A DNA stretch of 64,000 nt, taken from the NCBI RefSeq assembly GCF_029892155.1, contig NZ_JARZAG010000005.1, positions 124,001 through 188,000 of the forward strand, in the 5' to 3' direction. The notes under the pieces are model-generated. The model did no database searches and was not told where the DNA came from. It worked only from the letters and a program-made list of their open reading frames with translations. The position numbers and the translations under genes are program-made. Numbering within the stretch: the stretch's first letter is position 1; every line of letters begins with the position of its first letter. This stretch comes from Kitasatospora sp. GAS204B. GTDB lineage: Bacteria > Actinomycetota > Actinomycetes > Streptomycetales > Streptomycetaceae. This document shows, piece after piece, positions 15,154-25,638 of this stretch.

Positions 15154-16983
15154 ATGCGCGTGCACTATCCCCGCACGCCGCATCTGCCCTGGTCGCCCGG
15201 AGCGACGGCGGACGACGTGCGGGTCGGTGAGCTGTCCGGACTGCGCGGCCGCGAGGTGGTGGTCACCGAGAAGCTCGACGGCGAGAACACCACCCTCTAC
15301 CGCGACGGCCTGCACGCCCGCTCGCTGGACTCCGGCCACCACCCGTCCCGTGCCTGGGTCAAGGGGCTGCAGGGGCGGATCGGCGGCGCGATCCCGCCGG
15401 GCTGGCGGATCTGCGGGGAGAACCTCTTCGCCCAGCACTCCATCGGGTACCGGGAGTTGGCGAGCTGGTTCTACGGCTTCTCGGTCTGGGACGAGCGGGA
15501 CCACTGCCTGGACTGGGACGCGACGGTCCGCTTCCTGCACCGCAGCGGCGTGCCGACGCCCCGGGTGCGCTGGCGCGGGGTCTTCGACGAACGGGCGATG
15601 CGCGCGCTGCGGGTGGACCCGGCGCGCGAGGAGGGGTACGTGGTCCGCACCGTCGAGGGCTTCGCGCGCGCGGAGTTCGGGCGGCGGGTGGCCAAGTGGG
15701 TGCGCCCGCGGCACGTTCAGACCGACACGCACTGGATGCACGCCGCCGTGGTCGAGAACGGCCTGGGCCCGAGCGCCGCGCTCTGGGCGGTGCGCTCCGG
15801 CACCGCACCCGAACTTCCCAAGCTGCTGGCCGCGTTGGGGCTGCCACCGACCAACCCGGAGGAGCAGCCCGTCGCCGAGGTGTCCGCCGCGCTCGACCAG
15901 CTCGACCTGCTCGGGCGCACCGGCGACGCCCGGCTCGCCGGCGTCCTCGCCACCGCGCTGCACGGCAGCCGCCGAGCCTGGCTGGCGCCCCGACTGGCGG
16001 CCACGCTCGGCCTACCGCTGGCCCGCCGGATCGCCGACCTGGTCGGCCTGCACCCCGCGCTGCACCGCCCGTACCCGGACGAGGACCGGCGCGCCGGCCT
16101 CGGCAGTCTCGCGCTCGCGGCCGACCTCGGCGTGCTGCACGCGGTGTCCCGGGCGGTGCTGGCCGGCCGCGCGGACGCGCAGGCGGCCGAGGCACGCGAG
16201 CAGGTCGACTGGTCCGCGCTGCACGCCGAGGAGGCCGGGCTGCTGGGCCCGGACCCGTTCGAGGCGCTGCGGACTGGCCTGCGCGAGGAGTTCGCCGGTC
16301 CGGAGCTCACCGCTCGGGACGGGGCGGCCGCCGACCGCTGCTGGGCCCAGGCACGCGAGGCCTACGCGCGCGGGCGCCTCGGCGGTGTCGCGGAGGGCGG
16401 TGTCGCCGAGGCGGTGGCGGCCACCTGGCGCTGGCGCTCCGGGGCGTTCCCACGGCTGATCCAGCTGGTCGGGCCGTCCGGCAGCGGCAAGAGCAGCTTC
16501 GCGGCCGGGCTGCGCGGGATCGACGCCCGGATCTCGCTGGACGACCTGCGCGCGGCCCGTGGCTCTCGCGCCGACCAGCGCGCCAACAGTGACGTGCTGC
16601 GCGAGGGCCTGGACCGCCTGGACGCCGCGCTGGCCGCCGCGAGCGGTGGCGGCGGCACGGTGGTCTGGGACGCCACGTCGCTGAACCACCAGCAGCGCTC
16701 CCTGGTGCACGCGATCGCGCAGCGCCGTGACGCGCTGGTCACCCACGTGGTGGCGCTGGTGGACGAGGCGGAGTTGGCCGAGCGCAACGCGCGCCGGGCC
16801 CACCCGGTGCCCGCCGAGGTGCTGGCCGGGCAACTGCACCGGTTCGGGCCGCCCTACCCCGGTCAGGCGCACCGCACCTGGTACCTGGGCGCCGGCGGCA
16901 CCGTCGAGGACACCGACGGAACGCTGCACGACGGGACGCTGTACAAGCCCTTGCCCAGCGCGACCGGAGAGGAGCGCCCCTGA
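15154..16983 (+). CDS. RNA ligase - polynucleotide kinase fusion
   Basis: The protein has 609 residues. The N-terminal nucleotidyltransferase domain carries ligase motif I EKLDGEN (about residues 39-45, Lys to be adenylylated), motif [10 protein letters not shown] (about 158) and motif V VAKWVRP (about 180), as in T4 Rnl-type RNA ligases. A helical middle region follows. The C-terminal kinase has P-loop GPSGSGKSS (about 440), [11 protein letters not shown] and a lid region ([11 protein letters not shown]), as in T4 Pnkp-like 5'-kinases. Together these would phosphorylate and seal broken RNA. The stop overlaps the next gene (TGATG), so the two are co-translated. The domain order is typical of bacterial RNA-repair islands. 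Confidence 0.9.
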   Translation: MRVHYPRTPHLPWSPGATADDVRVGELSGLRGREVVVTEKLDGENTTLYRDGLHARSLDSGHHPSRAWVKGLQGRIGGAIPPGWRICGENLFAQHSIGYRELASWFYGFSVWDERDHCLDWDATVRFLHRSGVPTPRVRWRGVFDERAMRALRVDPAREEGYVVRTVEGFARAEFGRRVAKWVRPRHVQTDTHWMHAAVVENGLGPSAALWAVRSGTAPELPKLLAALGLPPTNPEEQPVAEVSAALDQLDLLGRTGDARLAGVLATALHGSRRAWLAPRLAATLGLPLARRIADLVGLHPALHRPYPDEDRRAGLGSLALAADLGVLHAVSRAVLAGRADAQAAEAREQVDWSALHAEEAGLLGPDPFEALRTGLREEFAGPELTARDGAAADRCWAQAREAYARGRLGGVAEGGVAEAVAATWRWRSGAFPRLIQLVGPSGSGKSSFAAGLRGIDARISLDDLRAARGSRADQRANSDVLREGLDRLDAALAAASGGGGTVVWDATSLNHQQRSLVHAIAQRRDALVTHVVALVDEAELAERNARRAHPVPAEVLAGQLHRFGPPYPGQAHRTWYLGAGGTVEDTDGTLHDGTLYKPLPSATGEERP

Positions 16984-19835
16984 TGCGCACCAGCGAGCAG
17001 ATCTACCACCGGGTGCGCTGGGACCCGCAGTTCGACCCGGCCCGGTTCGTCCTCGGGGTCAGCCGCCGCGAGGCCGCGCCCAAGCGGGTCCCGCTGCCCG
17101 CCTTCGTGCCCGGCGGCGACGTCCCCTGGCACCGGGTGCTCTTCATCGAGGCGGACGGCGAGCTGGTCTGGGACCGCGCCACGGGCGTGGACCGGATCGA
17201 CACCTCGCCGGCCGGCCGGGCCCGCGAACCACGCCGTCTGCGGGCCCCGTACTTCGCCGCGCGCACCCCGCACCGCTGGCAGCCGGACGGCGGGTGGCGC
17301 CCGGACGCCGGCACGACCGCGCCGACGGCCCCGCCCCCGCCGACCGGCCCGACGCCGCCCACGAGCCCGACGCTGCGCGTGCTGACCTGGAACACCCTCT
17401 GGGACCGCTACGACGGCGACCGGATCGACACCGCCCGCCGCCGCCCGCTGCTGCTGGCGGCCCTGCGGCAGGCCGACGCCGACGTCATCGCGCTCCAGGA
17501 GGTCGAGGCCGAGCTGCTCGGCCGGCTGCTCGCCGAGCCCTGGGTACGGGCGGACTACGCCGTGGGCGCCGACCCGAGCGGCCGGGACGTCGAGCAGAGC
17601 GGCCTGCTGCTGCTCAGCCGGCTGCCGGTGCGCGAGGCGGGCTACCACGTGCTCGGCCCGCACAAGGCGGTCACCGCGATCACCGTCGACACCGCCGCCG
17701 GCCCGGTCGTACTGGCCGCCACCCACCTGAGCAGCGACCACTCGGCGCGCGGTGCGGACCGACGCCGAGCCGAACTGGGCGAGCTGGCCCAGGGGTTGGC
17801 CGGCGTGGACGGCGAGCTGGTGCTGGTCGGCGACTTCAACGACGGCGGCGCGGCCCCGGCCACCGCGCTCGGCCTGCGCGACGCCTGGACGGCTGTGCAC
17901 GGCCCGGCCGACCGGACGCCGACCTTCGACCCGGTCGCCAACCCGCTGGCCGCCGTCTCCTCGCTGACCGGGCGCGCCGCGCGGCTCGACCGCGTCCTGC
18001 TGCGCGCCGGCGGTGCGCTCACCGTGACCGCGGCCGCGCTGCTGGGCGACACGCCGACGGCGGACGGGCTCTTCGTGTCGGACCATTACGGTGTGGCGGC
18101 GGAACTGAGTCTGGACGGAGCCGAGCCGCACGAGGTGCTCGACCTCGCGCCGACGGCGCGCACCGCGCTGGCCTGGCTGCCGCCGGCCGAGCTGTGGCCC
18201 GCGATCCAGCAGTTGCGGCAGCGCTACGACCCGCAGCTGCGGCGCTGGCCGCCGCACGTCAACCTGCTCTTCGGCTTCGTCCCCGAGTCCGAGTTCGAGC
18301 GCGCGGCCCCGCTGCTGGCCTCGGCGGCCGCCGAGGTCGCCCCCTTCACCGCCCGGCTGGCGGGCGTCCACACCTTCGGCCATCGCGAGGACGCCACCGT
18401 CTGGCTCGACCCGGCCGCGAACGGCGAAGCGCCGTGGCACGCGCTGCACCAGGCCCTGACCGCCCGCTTCCCGCGCTGCCACGGCCGCGCCACGGGCTTC
18501 ACCCCGCACCTGTCGCTGGGGCGGAGCGCGGATCCGCAGCCGGTCGCAGCCGCCTGCGCCGCAGCGCTGCGCGACCTGTCCGCGCAGGTCGGCGAGCTGG
18601 TGCTGCTCTCCCGCCGGGGCGCCGAGCCGATGCGGGTGCGGGCGACGGTGGAACTGGGGACGGGGGCGGTGCGCTGGGCAGCGGAGGACGGCGCGGCGGC
18701 GACCACGGCGACCACTGCGGCCGCCGAGGACGACCACGCCGCCGAGCGGATCGCCGCGCGCCTGTCGGCGGCTCTCCCCGAGGGCGTCGTGCACACCGCC
18801 GGCTCCCGTCGGATGGGGTGCGCGCTGCCCGGCGCCGACCTGGACCTGGTGGCCGCCCTGCCGGGCGTCGTCGACCTGGCCGGGCTCCGCGCCCGGGTGG
18901 CGGCCGCCCTCCCCGAGGCCACCGGACTGCGACCGGTGACCGGCGCCCGGGTCCCCGGGCTGCGCCTGCGGGTCGAACCGCTCGACGTGGACCTGGTGGT
19001 GGTCGCCACCGGCTCCCTCGCCCCCGCCGAAGCGGTCGCCCGGCGCGGCGAGTTGGGGGAGGCTGCGGCGATCGCGCTGAGCGCGGTCAGCGACGCGGAC
19101 GCGCTGCGCGCCGCTGTCGGGGACACTGCCGTCGGGGACACCGCCGTCGGGGACCGGCACGCCCAATTCGCCCGGCTCGCCCGGCAGGTGAAGGCCTGGG
19201 CGAAGGCGCGCGGGCTCGACTCGGCGCCGTTCGGCGGCCTGCCGGGTCTGGCCTGGGCGGTCCTGACGGCCAAGACCGTGCACGAAACTGACGAATCGTC
19301 AGATCTGGTGCTCCGCACCCAGTTCTTCGCCGACTGGGCCGCCCACGACTGGCACGGCGCGCCGTCGGTGGCAACCCCCACCCGCCCGGTGCGCAGCTGC
19401 ACCGAGCAGGTCGGCGCCGGCGGCCTGGAGCTGCTGAGCCAGGAGCTCTACCGCGCCTGGGAGTTGCTGCAGACCTCGACGACCGACCCCTGGCCCGAGC
19501 TGCTCGCTCCCCCGCCGCTGCACCGCCGCCATCCGGCTTGGGCGATTCTGACGATCCGTCAGACTGCTGGCGAGGACTTCGCCGAGACCCTCGGCCGCAC
19601 CCGCGGCCGGCTGCGCGCGCTGCTCACCACCCTCGCCGAAGCGGGCGCCCCGGACCTGCACGCCTGGCCTCGCCCCTTCGAGTCCGGCCCGCCGGTCACC
19701 CGCTACGCCATCGGCCTGGGCCGCACCCCGCCGGACCGCGCCCGCCTCGCAGACCTCGCCGAGCACTGGGCCCGGGGCCTGCCGGGGGTCACGGTCGAGT
19801 GGGCGGAGTGCGGAGCGGTGCCGACGCTGCGCTGA
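16983..19835 (+). CDS. four-domain RNA-repair protein: MJ1316/DUF504-like, EEP nuclease/phosphatase, 2H phosphoesterase, nucleotidyltransferase
   Basis: The protein has 950 residues. The order is: an N-terminal RNA-repair domain of MJ1316/DUF504 type (about 1-90, [36 protein letters not shown]); a Pro/Thr linker; an endonuclease-exonuclease-phosphatase domain (about 130-375; LTWNTLW, ALQEVE, LVGDFND, SDHYG); a LigT-like 2H phosphoesterase (about 385-560; [10 protein letters not shown] and HLSLGRS give the two H-x-S/N motifs); and a poly(A)-polymerase-like nucleotidyltransferase (about 575-950; [17 protein letters not shown]). It should process damaged RNA ends and re-add nucleotides, complementing the ligase-kinase upstream. 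All visible catalytic motifs look intact. Such fusions were described in comparative-genomic work on RNA repair in biological conflicts. The substrate RNA is unknown. Confidence 0.88.
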   Translation: MRTSEQIYHRVRWDPQFDPARFVLGVSRREAAPKRVPLPAFVPGGDVPWHRVLFIEADGELVWDRATGVDRIDTSPAGRAREPRRLRAPYFAARTPHRWQPDGGWRPDAGTTAPTAPPPPTGPTPPTSPTLRVLTWNTLWDRYDGDRIDTARRRPLLLAALRQADADVIALQEVEAELLGRLLAEPWVRADYAVGADPSGRDVEQSGLLLLSRLPVREAGYHVLGPHKAVTAITVDTAAGPVVLAATHLSSDHSARGADRRRAELGELAQGLAGVDGELVLVGDFNDGGAAPATALGLRDAWTAVHGPADRTPTFDPVANPLAAVSSLTGRAARLDRVLLRAGGALTVTAAALLGDTPTADGLFVSDHYGVAAELSLDGAEPHEVLDLAPTARTALAWLPPAELWPAIQQLRQRYDPQLRRWPPHVNLLFGFVPESEFERAAPLLASAAAEVAPFTARLAGVHTFGHREDATVWLDPAANGEAPWHALHQALTARFPRCHGRATGFTPHLSLGRSADPQPVAAACAAALRDLSAQVGELVLLSRRGAEPMRVRATVELGTGAVRWAAEDGAAATTATTAAAEDDHAAERIAARLSAALPEGVVHTAGSRRMGCALPGADLDLVAALPGVVDLAGLRARVAAALPEATGLRPVTGARVPGLRLRVEPLDVDLVVVATGSLAPAEAVARRGELGEAAAIALSAVSDADALRAAVGDTAVGDTAVGDRHAQFARLARQVKAWAKARGLDSAPFGGLPGLAWAVLTAKTVHETDESSDLVLRTQFFADWAAHDWHGAPSVATPTRPVRSCTEQVGAGGLELLSQELYRAWELLQTSTTDPWPELLAPPPLHRRHPAWAILTIRQTAGEDFAETLGRTRGRLRALLTTLAEAGAPDLHAWPRPFESGPPVTRYAIGLGRTPPDRARLADLAEHWARGLPGVTVEWAECGAVPTLR

Positions 19836-19877
19836 CTCGCGGCGTCAGCAGGGCGCAGCTGACCTGGTCGGACAACG

Positions 19878-19893
19878 CGCCGCCGAGGCGGCG
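19878..19893 (+). terminator. short hairpin after the RNA-repair operon
   Basis: CGCCGC (19878-19883) and GCGGCG (19888-19893) form a 6-bp stem with a 4-nt loop, followed by ATTTC. It is weak but suitably placed, 43 bp after the stop and 25 bp before the next start. Confidence 0.4.
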
Positions 19894-19917
19894 ATTTCGA
19901 CGTGGTATAGCTGACGC

Positions 19918-20661
19918 ATGAGTGATTCCATGACCGCTTCCACCGTCAAGTTCCCCGGCCACGACGGCGATGAGATCGAGGCCTACCTCGCCCGCCCGGA
20001 CGAGGCGCGGCCGCGCGGCGGCGTCGTCGTCATCCATCACATGCCCGGCTACGACAGGGCCACCAAGGAGATGGTGCGCCGCTTCGCCGAACTCGGCTAC
20101 GACGCGATCTGCCCCAACCTGTACTTCCGCGAGGCCCCGGGTGCCGCCCCCGACGACGCGGCCGCGGCCGTGCGCGCGACCGGCGGCGTGCCGGACGAGC
20201 GGCTGGTCGGCGACGTCGCCGGCGCGGCCGCGTACCTGCGCTCGCTGCCCGGCGCCAACGGGAAGGTCGGCGTGATCGGCCACTGCTCGGGCGGGCGCCA
20301 GTCCGTGCTGGCGGCCTGCCACCTGGACCTCGACGCGGCGGTGGACTGCTACGGGGCGTTCGTCACCGGCACCCCGCCGGAGGGCTTCCCGATGAAGGTC
20401 ACCAACCTGGTCGACCAGCTCCCCGCACTACGTACCCCGCTGCTCGGTCTGTTCGGCGCCACCGACCAGTTCCCCGGCCCCGAGCAGGTGGCGGAGCTGG
20501 AGAGCATCCTCACCCGCGACGGCAAGGACTTCGAGTTCCACACCTACCCCGACGCCGGCCACGCCTTCTTCGCGGTGGACCGCCCCGCGTACAACGTGGC
20601 CGCCGCCAACGACGGGTGGGAGCGCATCGCCACCTTCTTCGGCACGCACCTGGAGGCCTGA
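19918..20661 (+). CDS. dienelactone hydrolase-family protein
   Basis: This 247-residue alpha/beta hydrolase has the nucleophile elbow GHCSGGR with a Cys nucleophile, as in dienelactone hydrolases. The Asp lies in LFGATDQFPG and the His in YPDAGHAFFAVDRPAY, completing Cys-Asp-His. There is no signal peptide. Many actinobacterial members have no aromatic pathway around them, as here, so the natural substrate is unknown. A GGAGG at its 3' end serves the following gene, so the two form an operon. Confidence 0.9.
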   Translation: MSDSMTASTVKFPGHDGDEIEAYLARPDEARPRGGVVVIHHMPGYDRATKEMVRRFAELGYDAICPNLYFREAPGAAPDDAAAAVRATGGVPDERLVGDVAGAAAYLRSLPGANGKVGVIGHCSGGRQSVLAACHLDLDAAVDCYGAFVTGTPPEGFPMKVTNLVDQLPALRTPLLGLFGATDQFPGPEQVAELESILTRDGKDFEFHTYPDAGHAFFAVDRPAYNVAAANDGWERIATFFGTHLEA

Positions 20662-20663
20662 CC

Positions 20664-20930
20664 ATGTGCACCTACCTGACCGTCAAGGACGAGATCGACG
20701 GCAGCGCCAAGGGCGCGGGCGGCAGTTGGCTGCGCGTCTCCGACCTGGCCGTGTACTTCGACCACCCGGTGCACGCGATGGCCGAGCACACGGTCAACAT
20801 CGACCTCAGCGACCCGTCCAAGGGGCCGTCCGCGCGAGTCGCGCTGGAGCTGACGGCCGAGTCGGCCCGCCGACTGGTGGCCGCCATCCAGGAGGCGCTG
20901 GCGGCGGCCCCGCCGGAGCTGACGGTCTGA
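20664..20930 (+). CDS. 88-residue conserved hypothetical protein (DUF6295-like)
   Basis: It begins MCTYLTVKDEIDGSAKGAGG and contains SDLAVYFDHPVHAMAEHTVN and ALELTAESARRLVAAIQEAL. The internal His/Asp-rich strand and C-terminal helix are recognisable in a small actinobacterial family that I recall under a DUF number. GGAGG at 20652-20656 and the 2-bp gap to the upstream stop support ATG 20664 and co-transcription with the hydrolase. No function is known. Confidence 0.75.
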   Translation: MCTYLTVKDEIDGSAKGAGGSWLRVSDLAVYFDHPVHAMAEHTVNIDLSDPSKGPSARVALELTAESARRLVAAIQEALAAAPPELTV

Positions 20931-20937
20931 GGCCGTC

Positions 20938-22539
20938 CTAGCCCGCCGCTCCCGCCGCTCCCGGAGCGGCGGGCTGGCGACCGCCGGCCGCCTTGGCCGC
21001 CCGCCGCCGGCGCAGGATCCGCCACCCGCACCCGACCACGACCACCGCCACCAGCAGCAACTGCGCGTCCGGCACCAGCCGGTAGGCGATCTGCAGCACC
21101 AGGCGGTACAGCCACGCCGGGTGCAGCATGTGCGCCAGCCCCGGGTCGTAGACCAGCGTCAGCAGTACCGTGTGCGCGAGCAGCACCCAGTCCAGCCAGG
21201 ACCGGGCCAGCATCGCCACCAGCACCCACGCCAGCGCGTCGTACCAGGGCCGGACATACGCCGTGCCCAACAGGTACGCCAGCACGACGGCCAGCGCCGG
21301 ACGTGCGGCCAGCCGCGCCGGGTCGGTGCCCTCGGCCGGGTCCAGCGCCGCCAGCAGCAGCCCGGCCAGCACCACGGCCGCGATCAACTCCAGCACGGTG
21401 GTGGCCTGATCGGCCCGCGCGGCACCGAACACGGGGACCAGCACGGACCGTTGCAGCAGCTCCCACGGCGTGCCGTCGGCCGCCTGGTTGCTGACCGCCT
21501 GGGCGTTGTGCACGGCGCGCGGGGTGAAGGCGTAGCCGGCCGCCAGCGCCACCGCGCCGGCCGTCGCGGCCAGGACCAGGCGGCGCCGGTCGTGCCGCAG
21601 GTGCCAGGCGAGCGGGAGCGCGAAGACCCCGGCCGTCAGCTTGATCGCGGCCCCGGCGGCGATCGCCAGCGCGGCCGCGATGCCCGAGCGCCGCAGCGCC
21701 CAGAAGCCGACCACCACGCACAGCGCGCAGAGCGTGTCGACATGGGGACCGACCACCAGGTTCCACCACAGCACCGGATTCAGCGTCCAGAGCAGTTGCG
21801 AGCGCACCCGCCGGGCCGGATCGGGCCCGGCCAGCCGCAGCAGCAGCGCACCGGTGGCCAGGAACGCCGCGCCGCCCAGCACCGAGAGCAGCCACACGGT
21901 GCGCAGCATCGAGGCCCCGCCGAGCAGCGAGGCCGCCCACTCGGAGACGGTGGCCAGCGGGCCGTAGACGGACGGCGTGTGCAGCCAGGGTTCGGCGAGC
22001 GCCAGCTTGCCGACCGGGTCACCGGTCTGCGCCAGGCCGGCCGGCGTCAGCTGATAGGGGTTCAGGCCGAGCGTCTCGATCCGGCCGTAGGCGGCGTAGT
22101 TGAGCGGATCGGTGGTGCCGGCCGGCGGCACGCAGAGCAGTGCCAGCACCGCGACCGCGCCACCGGCCAGCAGCAGCCGGGGCCGTGGCGCCCAGCCGCG
22201 CCGCACCGCGAGCAGCCCGGCCACCACCGCCACCGTGCCGAGCCCCAGCACGGCGGCCACCAGCAGCCAGACCAGCAGGTCCGAGGGGTTCCCCTGGACG
22301 AACCAGGGCGGCAGGTCGCCGACCCGCCGCCCGAACACCGGCTCCGCGGCGGACGGCCCGAGCAGCCCCGCCGCGACCGCCGACACCACGCACAGCGCGC
22401 TCGCCAGCAACGCCCCACCACCGAGCACCCGCCCGCGCCGCTCACCACCACGGCGGTGCCGGCCCCGGGCGGACCCACCCGCCGACTCCGGCCGCGGGCC
22501 ACGCGCCCAGGTCGGCTGGGGCAGAGCAGATATCGGCAC
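20938..22539 (-). CDS. polyprenol-phosphomannose-dependent alpha-1,6-mannosyltransferase-like GT-C protein (MptB-type)
   Basis: This 533-residue protein has about 13 membrane helices. Characteristic GT-C/MptB features are the AAGTTDPLNYAAYGRIETLG-like loop (here PPAGTTDPLNYAAYGR), GLNPYQLTP, the YGPLATVSEWAASLLGG region and RPWYDALAWVL. Family members elongate mannan cores of lipomannan-type glycolipids using polyprenyl-phosphomannose on the outer face of the membrane. The start is GTG 22539; the first 45 residues are cytoplasmic and Arg-rich. It is convergent with the DUF6295-like gene, with only 7 bp between stops. Confidence 0.85.
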   Translation of the reverse strand: MPISALPQPTWARGPRPESAGGSARGRHRRGGERRGRVLGGGALLASALCVVSAVAAGLLGPSAAEPVFGRRVGDLPPWFVQGNPSDLLVWLLVAAVLGLGTVAVVAGLLAVRRGWAPRPRLLLAGGAVAVLALLCVPPAGTTDPLNYAAYGRIETLGLNPYQLTPAGLAQTGDPVGKLALAEPWLHTPSVYGPLATVSEWAASLLGGASMLRTVWLLSVLGGAAFLATGALLLRLAGPDPARRVRSQLLWTLNPVLWWNLVVGPHVDTLCALCVVVGFWALRRSGIAAALAIAAGAAIKLTAGVFALPLAWHLRHDRRRLVLAATAGAVALAAGYAFTPRAVHNAQAVSNQAADGTPWELLQRSVLVPVFGAARADQATTVLELIAAVVLAGLLLAALDPAEGTDPARLAARPALAVVLAYLLGTAYVRPWYDALAWVLVAMLARSWLDWVLLAHTVLLTLVYDPGLAHMLHPAWLYRLVLQIAYRLVPDAQLLLVAVVVVGCGWRILRRRRAAKAAGGRQPAAPGAAGAAG

Positions 22540-22620
22540 GCGTATGACCCCATCCTTCGTCCGACCAACCGGCAGGAGAACCAGGAAGAGGGTCCCACAG
22601 CACTCTCGAACGACAGCGCG

Positions 22621-22653
22621 AGGCCCCGATCACTCGGGGGATGATCGGGGCCT
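22621..22653 (-). terminator. hairpin terminator of the 31-residue protein gene
   Basis: AGGCCCCGATCA (22621-22632) and TGATCGGGGCCT (22642-22653) form a perfect 12-bp stem with a 9-nt loop. It starts 21 bp after the stop of the small minus-strand gene. Confidence 0.75.
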
Positions 22654-22674
22654 GTGCGCCGACGGCGCCGATCG

Positions 22675-22770
22675 TCAGCGGACCGGGCGCCAGTGTTCCG
22701 GCAGTTCCTCGGGGTCGACCAGGCGCTCACCTCTTGGGGGGACGAGCCAGGCGAACAGCTTCTTGAGCAT
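22675..22770 (-). CDS. 31-residue basic/hydrophobic small protein, previously easy to miss
   Basis: The peptide reads MLKKLFAWLVPPRGERLVDP then EELPEHWRPVR. A near-perfect Shine-Dalgarno AAAGGAGGT (22775-22783) lies 5 nt before ATG 22770; a second ATG at 22773 is too close to it. The gene is followed by a strong 12-bp terminator hairpin, so it forms a complete miniature transcription unit. The N-terminus could be a short amphipathic membrane anchor, and the C-terminus is Pro/Glu/Trp-rich. I do not recognise a family. It sits upstream of, and points the same way as, the mannosyltransferase gene. Confidence 0.65.
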   Translation of the reverse strand: MLKKLFAWLVPPRGERLVDPEELPEHWRPVR

Positions 22771-23011
22771 CATGACCTCCTTTCATCGCGAACATGTCAT
22801 TGCTATGGCTACACCATGTGCCTGCTCGAATCCACCGAGTGAGACTCCAACTGTCGTGATTCGGCCAAACTTCGGCCGGACCGGCCCTCTTGCCCGCTGC
22901 CCCCCACCCCCCGCCCCCGCCCCCCGAGGCGCCCCCGCCGAGCCGTCATCGCCCGACTGGCGGGCGCCGTCCCACTCCCGACGCACCGTCAGTCGGCGTA
23001 CCGTCAGAGGC

Positions 23012-23578
23012 ATGCGCAGAACAGCGAACACCGAGGAGCCGCCGGAGCGGACCGGCGAGGCGTTCGAGCTGGGTGAACGCCTGACCGTGGTCGGCGAGCG
23101 GTTGCGGGCCGGCGCCGCCGCGCCCGCCTTCACCCTGGACTGGCTGGCCCAGCCGGACGGTGCCACGAGCCAGGTGCGGCTCTCCGACACCAGCGGCTCG
23201 AAACGGCTGCTCAACGTGATCAACTCGATCGACACGCCGGTCTGCCGGATCGAGACCCGCTCCTGGGAGGACCGGCTGGCCGAGCAGGCGGCCGAGGGCG
23301 AGGTGCAGCTCTACACCATCAGCATGGACCTCCCGTTCGCCCTGGCCGCCCGCGGCGCCCGCGAGCAGGACGGCACCGGCCACCTGCTGCTCTCCGCCCA
23401 CCGCAGCGAGCGCTTCGGCCGCGACTACGGGGTGCTGGTCAAGGAGTGGCGGCTCCTGCAACGCGCGGTCTTCGTGATCGACCGGCACGACCGCCTGGCC
23501 CACGTCGAGTACGTCGCCGACCAAATGGCCGAACCCGACTACCAGGCCGCGCTGACCGCACTCGCCGAACTGCCGTAG
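23012..23578 (+). CDS. tpx: thiol peroxidase (Tpx-type peroxiredoxin) lacking the usual resolving Cys
   Basis: This 188-residue thioredoxin-fold protein has the peroxidatic motif SIDTPVCRIETR, matching Tpx. Classical Tpx has a resolving Cys after the SADLPFA loop; here the loop reads SMDLPFALAARGAREQ, with no Cys. That suggests a one-Cys mechanism needing an external thiol such as mycothiol or thioredoxin. ATG 23012 is the only plausible start. It is monocistronic and divergent from the 31-residue protein gene across about 240 bp. Confidence 0.85.
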   Translation: MRRTANTEEPPERTGEAFELGERLTVVGERLRAGAAAPAFTLDWLAQPDGATSQVRLSDTSGSKRLLNVINSIDTPVCRIETRSWEDRLAEQAAEGEVQLYTISMDLPFALAARGAREQDGTGHLLLSAHRSERFGRDYGVLVKEWRLLQRAVFVIDRHDRLAHVEYVADQMAEPDYQAALTALAELP

Positions 23579-23748
23579 CCGGACCGGCTCGAGCTCTCCC
23601 GGCCGTGCGCGTCCATGGCGCTTCGGGGGGATATGACCCGTTAGATACCCCTGCTGCGGCGCGCCACGACCCCTGTCCTGCGAGCGAGGGCAACGTCACA
23701 CCCCGTAGCTCTGCTACGGCTCAAGGCCAGGGCACTAACCTTCCCACC

Positions 23749-25638
23749 ATGACGGTCCCGCCCGAAGGGCTCCCCCTGGCCGCCGAGTTCCCGGATGCAA
23801 GCCGTGAGCAGTGGCGGCGCCTGGTCGAAGGCGTCCTGAGCAAGTCAGGTACGCAGAGCACCGCCGGTACGCCGGCGGAGGACGCACTGGCCACCGCGCT
23901 GCAGGACGGTCTGCGCGCTCGGCCGCTGTACACCGCCGAGGACGCCTCGGCGGTGTCCGAAACCGGCTACCCCGGATTCCCCCCGTTCGTGCGCGGCGGC
24001 CGCCCGCAGGGCTCGGCGGTCTCCGGTTGGGACGTGCGCCAGCGGCACGCCGACCCGGACCCGGCCCGCACCGCCGAGGCGGTGCTGGCCGACCTGGAGC
24101 ACGGCGGCGGTTCGATCTGGCTCACCCTGGGTGACGCCGGTCTGCCCGTCGACGCGCTGCCGACCGTGCTGGCCGGGGTCTACCTGGACCTCGCGGCCGT
24201 CGTGCTGGATGCGGGAGCGCAGACGAAGGTGGCCGCCGAGCGCCTCTTCGCGCTGCTCTCCGAGCGCGCGGTCCCGAACGAGGCGGCCACCGGCAACCTC
24301 GGCGCCGACCCGCTCGGCCTGCTCGCCCGCACCGGCGACGACGGCGCCACCGACGCGCTGCTGGCCGAGGCCGCCGAGCTGGCCGCCCGCTGCGCCCGCG
24401 ACTACCCGGGCCTGCGCGCGCTGAGCGTCGACGCCCTGCCCTACCACGAGGCCGGCGCCTCCCCCGCTCAGGAGTTGGGCGCGGCACTGGCCACCGGCGT
24501 CGCCTACCTGCGCGCGCTGACCGCCGCCGGGCTCAGCGTGGACGAGGCAGCCGGGCAGCTGGAGTTCCGCTTCGCCGCCACCGAGGACCAGTTCCTCACC
24601 ATCGCCAAGTTCCGTGCCGCGCGCCGGCTCTGGTCCCGCGTCACCGAGGTCAGCGGCGCCGGCCCCACAGCCGGTGCCCAGCGCCAGCACGCCGTCACCT
24701 CCGAGGTGATGATGACTGCCCGCGACCCGTGGGTGAACATGCTGCGCACCACGGTCGCCACCCTGGCGGCCGGAGTCGGCGGCGCCGACGCGGTGACCGT
24801 GCTGCCCTTCGACACCGCCCTCGGCCTGCCGGACGCCTTCGCCCGCCGGATCGCCCGCAACACCCAGGCGATCCTGCTGGAGGAGTCGCACCTGGGCAAG
24901 GTGATCGACCCGGCCGGCGGTTCCTGGTACGTCGAGCAGTTCACCGAGGAGCTCGCCCAGGCCGCCTGGAACTGGTTCCAGCAGCTGGAGGCGGCCGGCG
25001 GCCAGCGCGCCGCGCTCACCTCCGGGCTGGTCGGCGAGACCATCGCCGCCGGCTGGGCGGAGCGCTCGGCCAAGCTCGCCAAGCGGCGCGAACCGGTCAC
25101 CGGCGTCAGCGAGTTCCCGAACCTGGGCGAGCAGCCGCTGGTCCGGCCCCCGGCCCCGGCCCCGCTCGGCGGCGGCCTGCCCCGGGTGCGCAGGGCCGAG
25201 GCCTTCGAGGCGCTGCGGGACCGCTCGGACGCGCACCTGGCCGCGACCGGCGCCCGTCCCAAACTGTTCCTCGCCGCGATCGGCCCGGCCGCCGCGCACA
25301 CCGCGCGGGCCACCTTCGCGGCCAACCTGTTCCAGGCCGGCGGGATCGAGACGGTGCTCGCAGCCGACACCGAACCGGCCGCGCTCGCCAAGGAGTTCGC
25401 CGCCAGCGGGGCCACCGTGGCCTGCCTCTGCTCCAGCGACCCGCTGTACGTCGAGCACGCCGAGGCCGTCGCCGCCGCGCTGAAGGCGGCCGACGCCACC
25501 CGGGTGCTGCTCGCGGGCCGGCCCGGCGAGCAGCGCGAGGCCTACCAACGAGCCGGGGTGGACGAGTTCGTCTACGCGGGCGGCGACGCGGTCGCGGTCC
25601 TCACCTCGCTCCTCGACCAGATCGGAGTGGCGCGTTGA
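23749..25638 (+). CDS. mutA: methylmalonyl-CoA mutase small (beta) subunit
   Basis: The protein has 629 residues, beginning [20 protein letters not shown]. The TIM-barrel mutase region includes [20 protein letters not shown] and [19 protein letters not shown]. The C-terminal B12-like domain lacks the cobalamin-binding D-x-H-x-x-G, as expected for the non-catalytic subunit. With MutB it interconverts methylmalonyl-CoA and succinyl-CoA, supplying extender units for polyketides or taking up propionyl-CoA carbon. It overlaps mutB by 4 bp (TTGA). Confidence 0.95.
   Translation: MTVPPEGLPLAAEFPDASREQWRRLVEGVLSKSGTQSTAGTPAEDALATALQDGLRARPLYTAEDASAVSETGYPGFPPFVRGGRPQGSAVSGWDVRQRHADPDPARTAEAVLADLEHGGGSIWLTLGDAGLPVDALPTVLAGVYLDLAAVVLDAGAQTKVAAERLFALLSERAVPNEAATGNLGADPLGLLARTGDDGATDALLAEAAELAARCARDYPGLRALSVDALPYHEAGASPAQELGAALATGVAYLRALTAAGLSVDEAAGQLEFRFAATEDQFLTIAKFRAARRLWSRVTEVSGAGPTAGAQRQHAVTSEVMMTARDPWVNMLRTTVATLAAGVGGADAVTVLPFDTALGLPDAFARRIARNTQAILLEESHLGKVIDPAGGSWYVEQFTEELAQAAWNWFQQLEAAGGQRAALTSGLVGETIAAGWAERSAKLAKRREPVTGVSEFPNLGEQPLVRPPAPAPLGGGLPRVRRAEAFEALRDRSDAHLAATGARPKLFLAAIGPAAAHTARATFAANLFQAGGIETVLAADTEPAALAKEFAASGATVACLCSSDPLYVEHAEAVAAALKAADATRVLLAGRPGEQREAYQRAGVDEFVYAGGDAVAVLTSLLDQIGVAR

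Noticed and set aside
24729..25634. Upstream open extension of mutB inside mutA
   Set aside because: It overlaps mutA in another frame, lacks homology to the mutase start and has Arg/Gly-rich antisense-like composition. The TTG at 25635 gives the family N-terminus.
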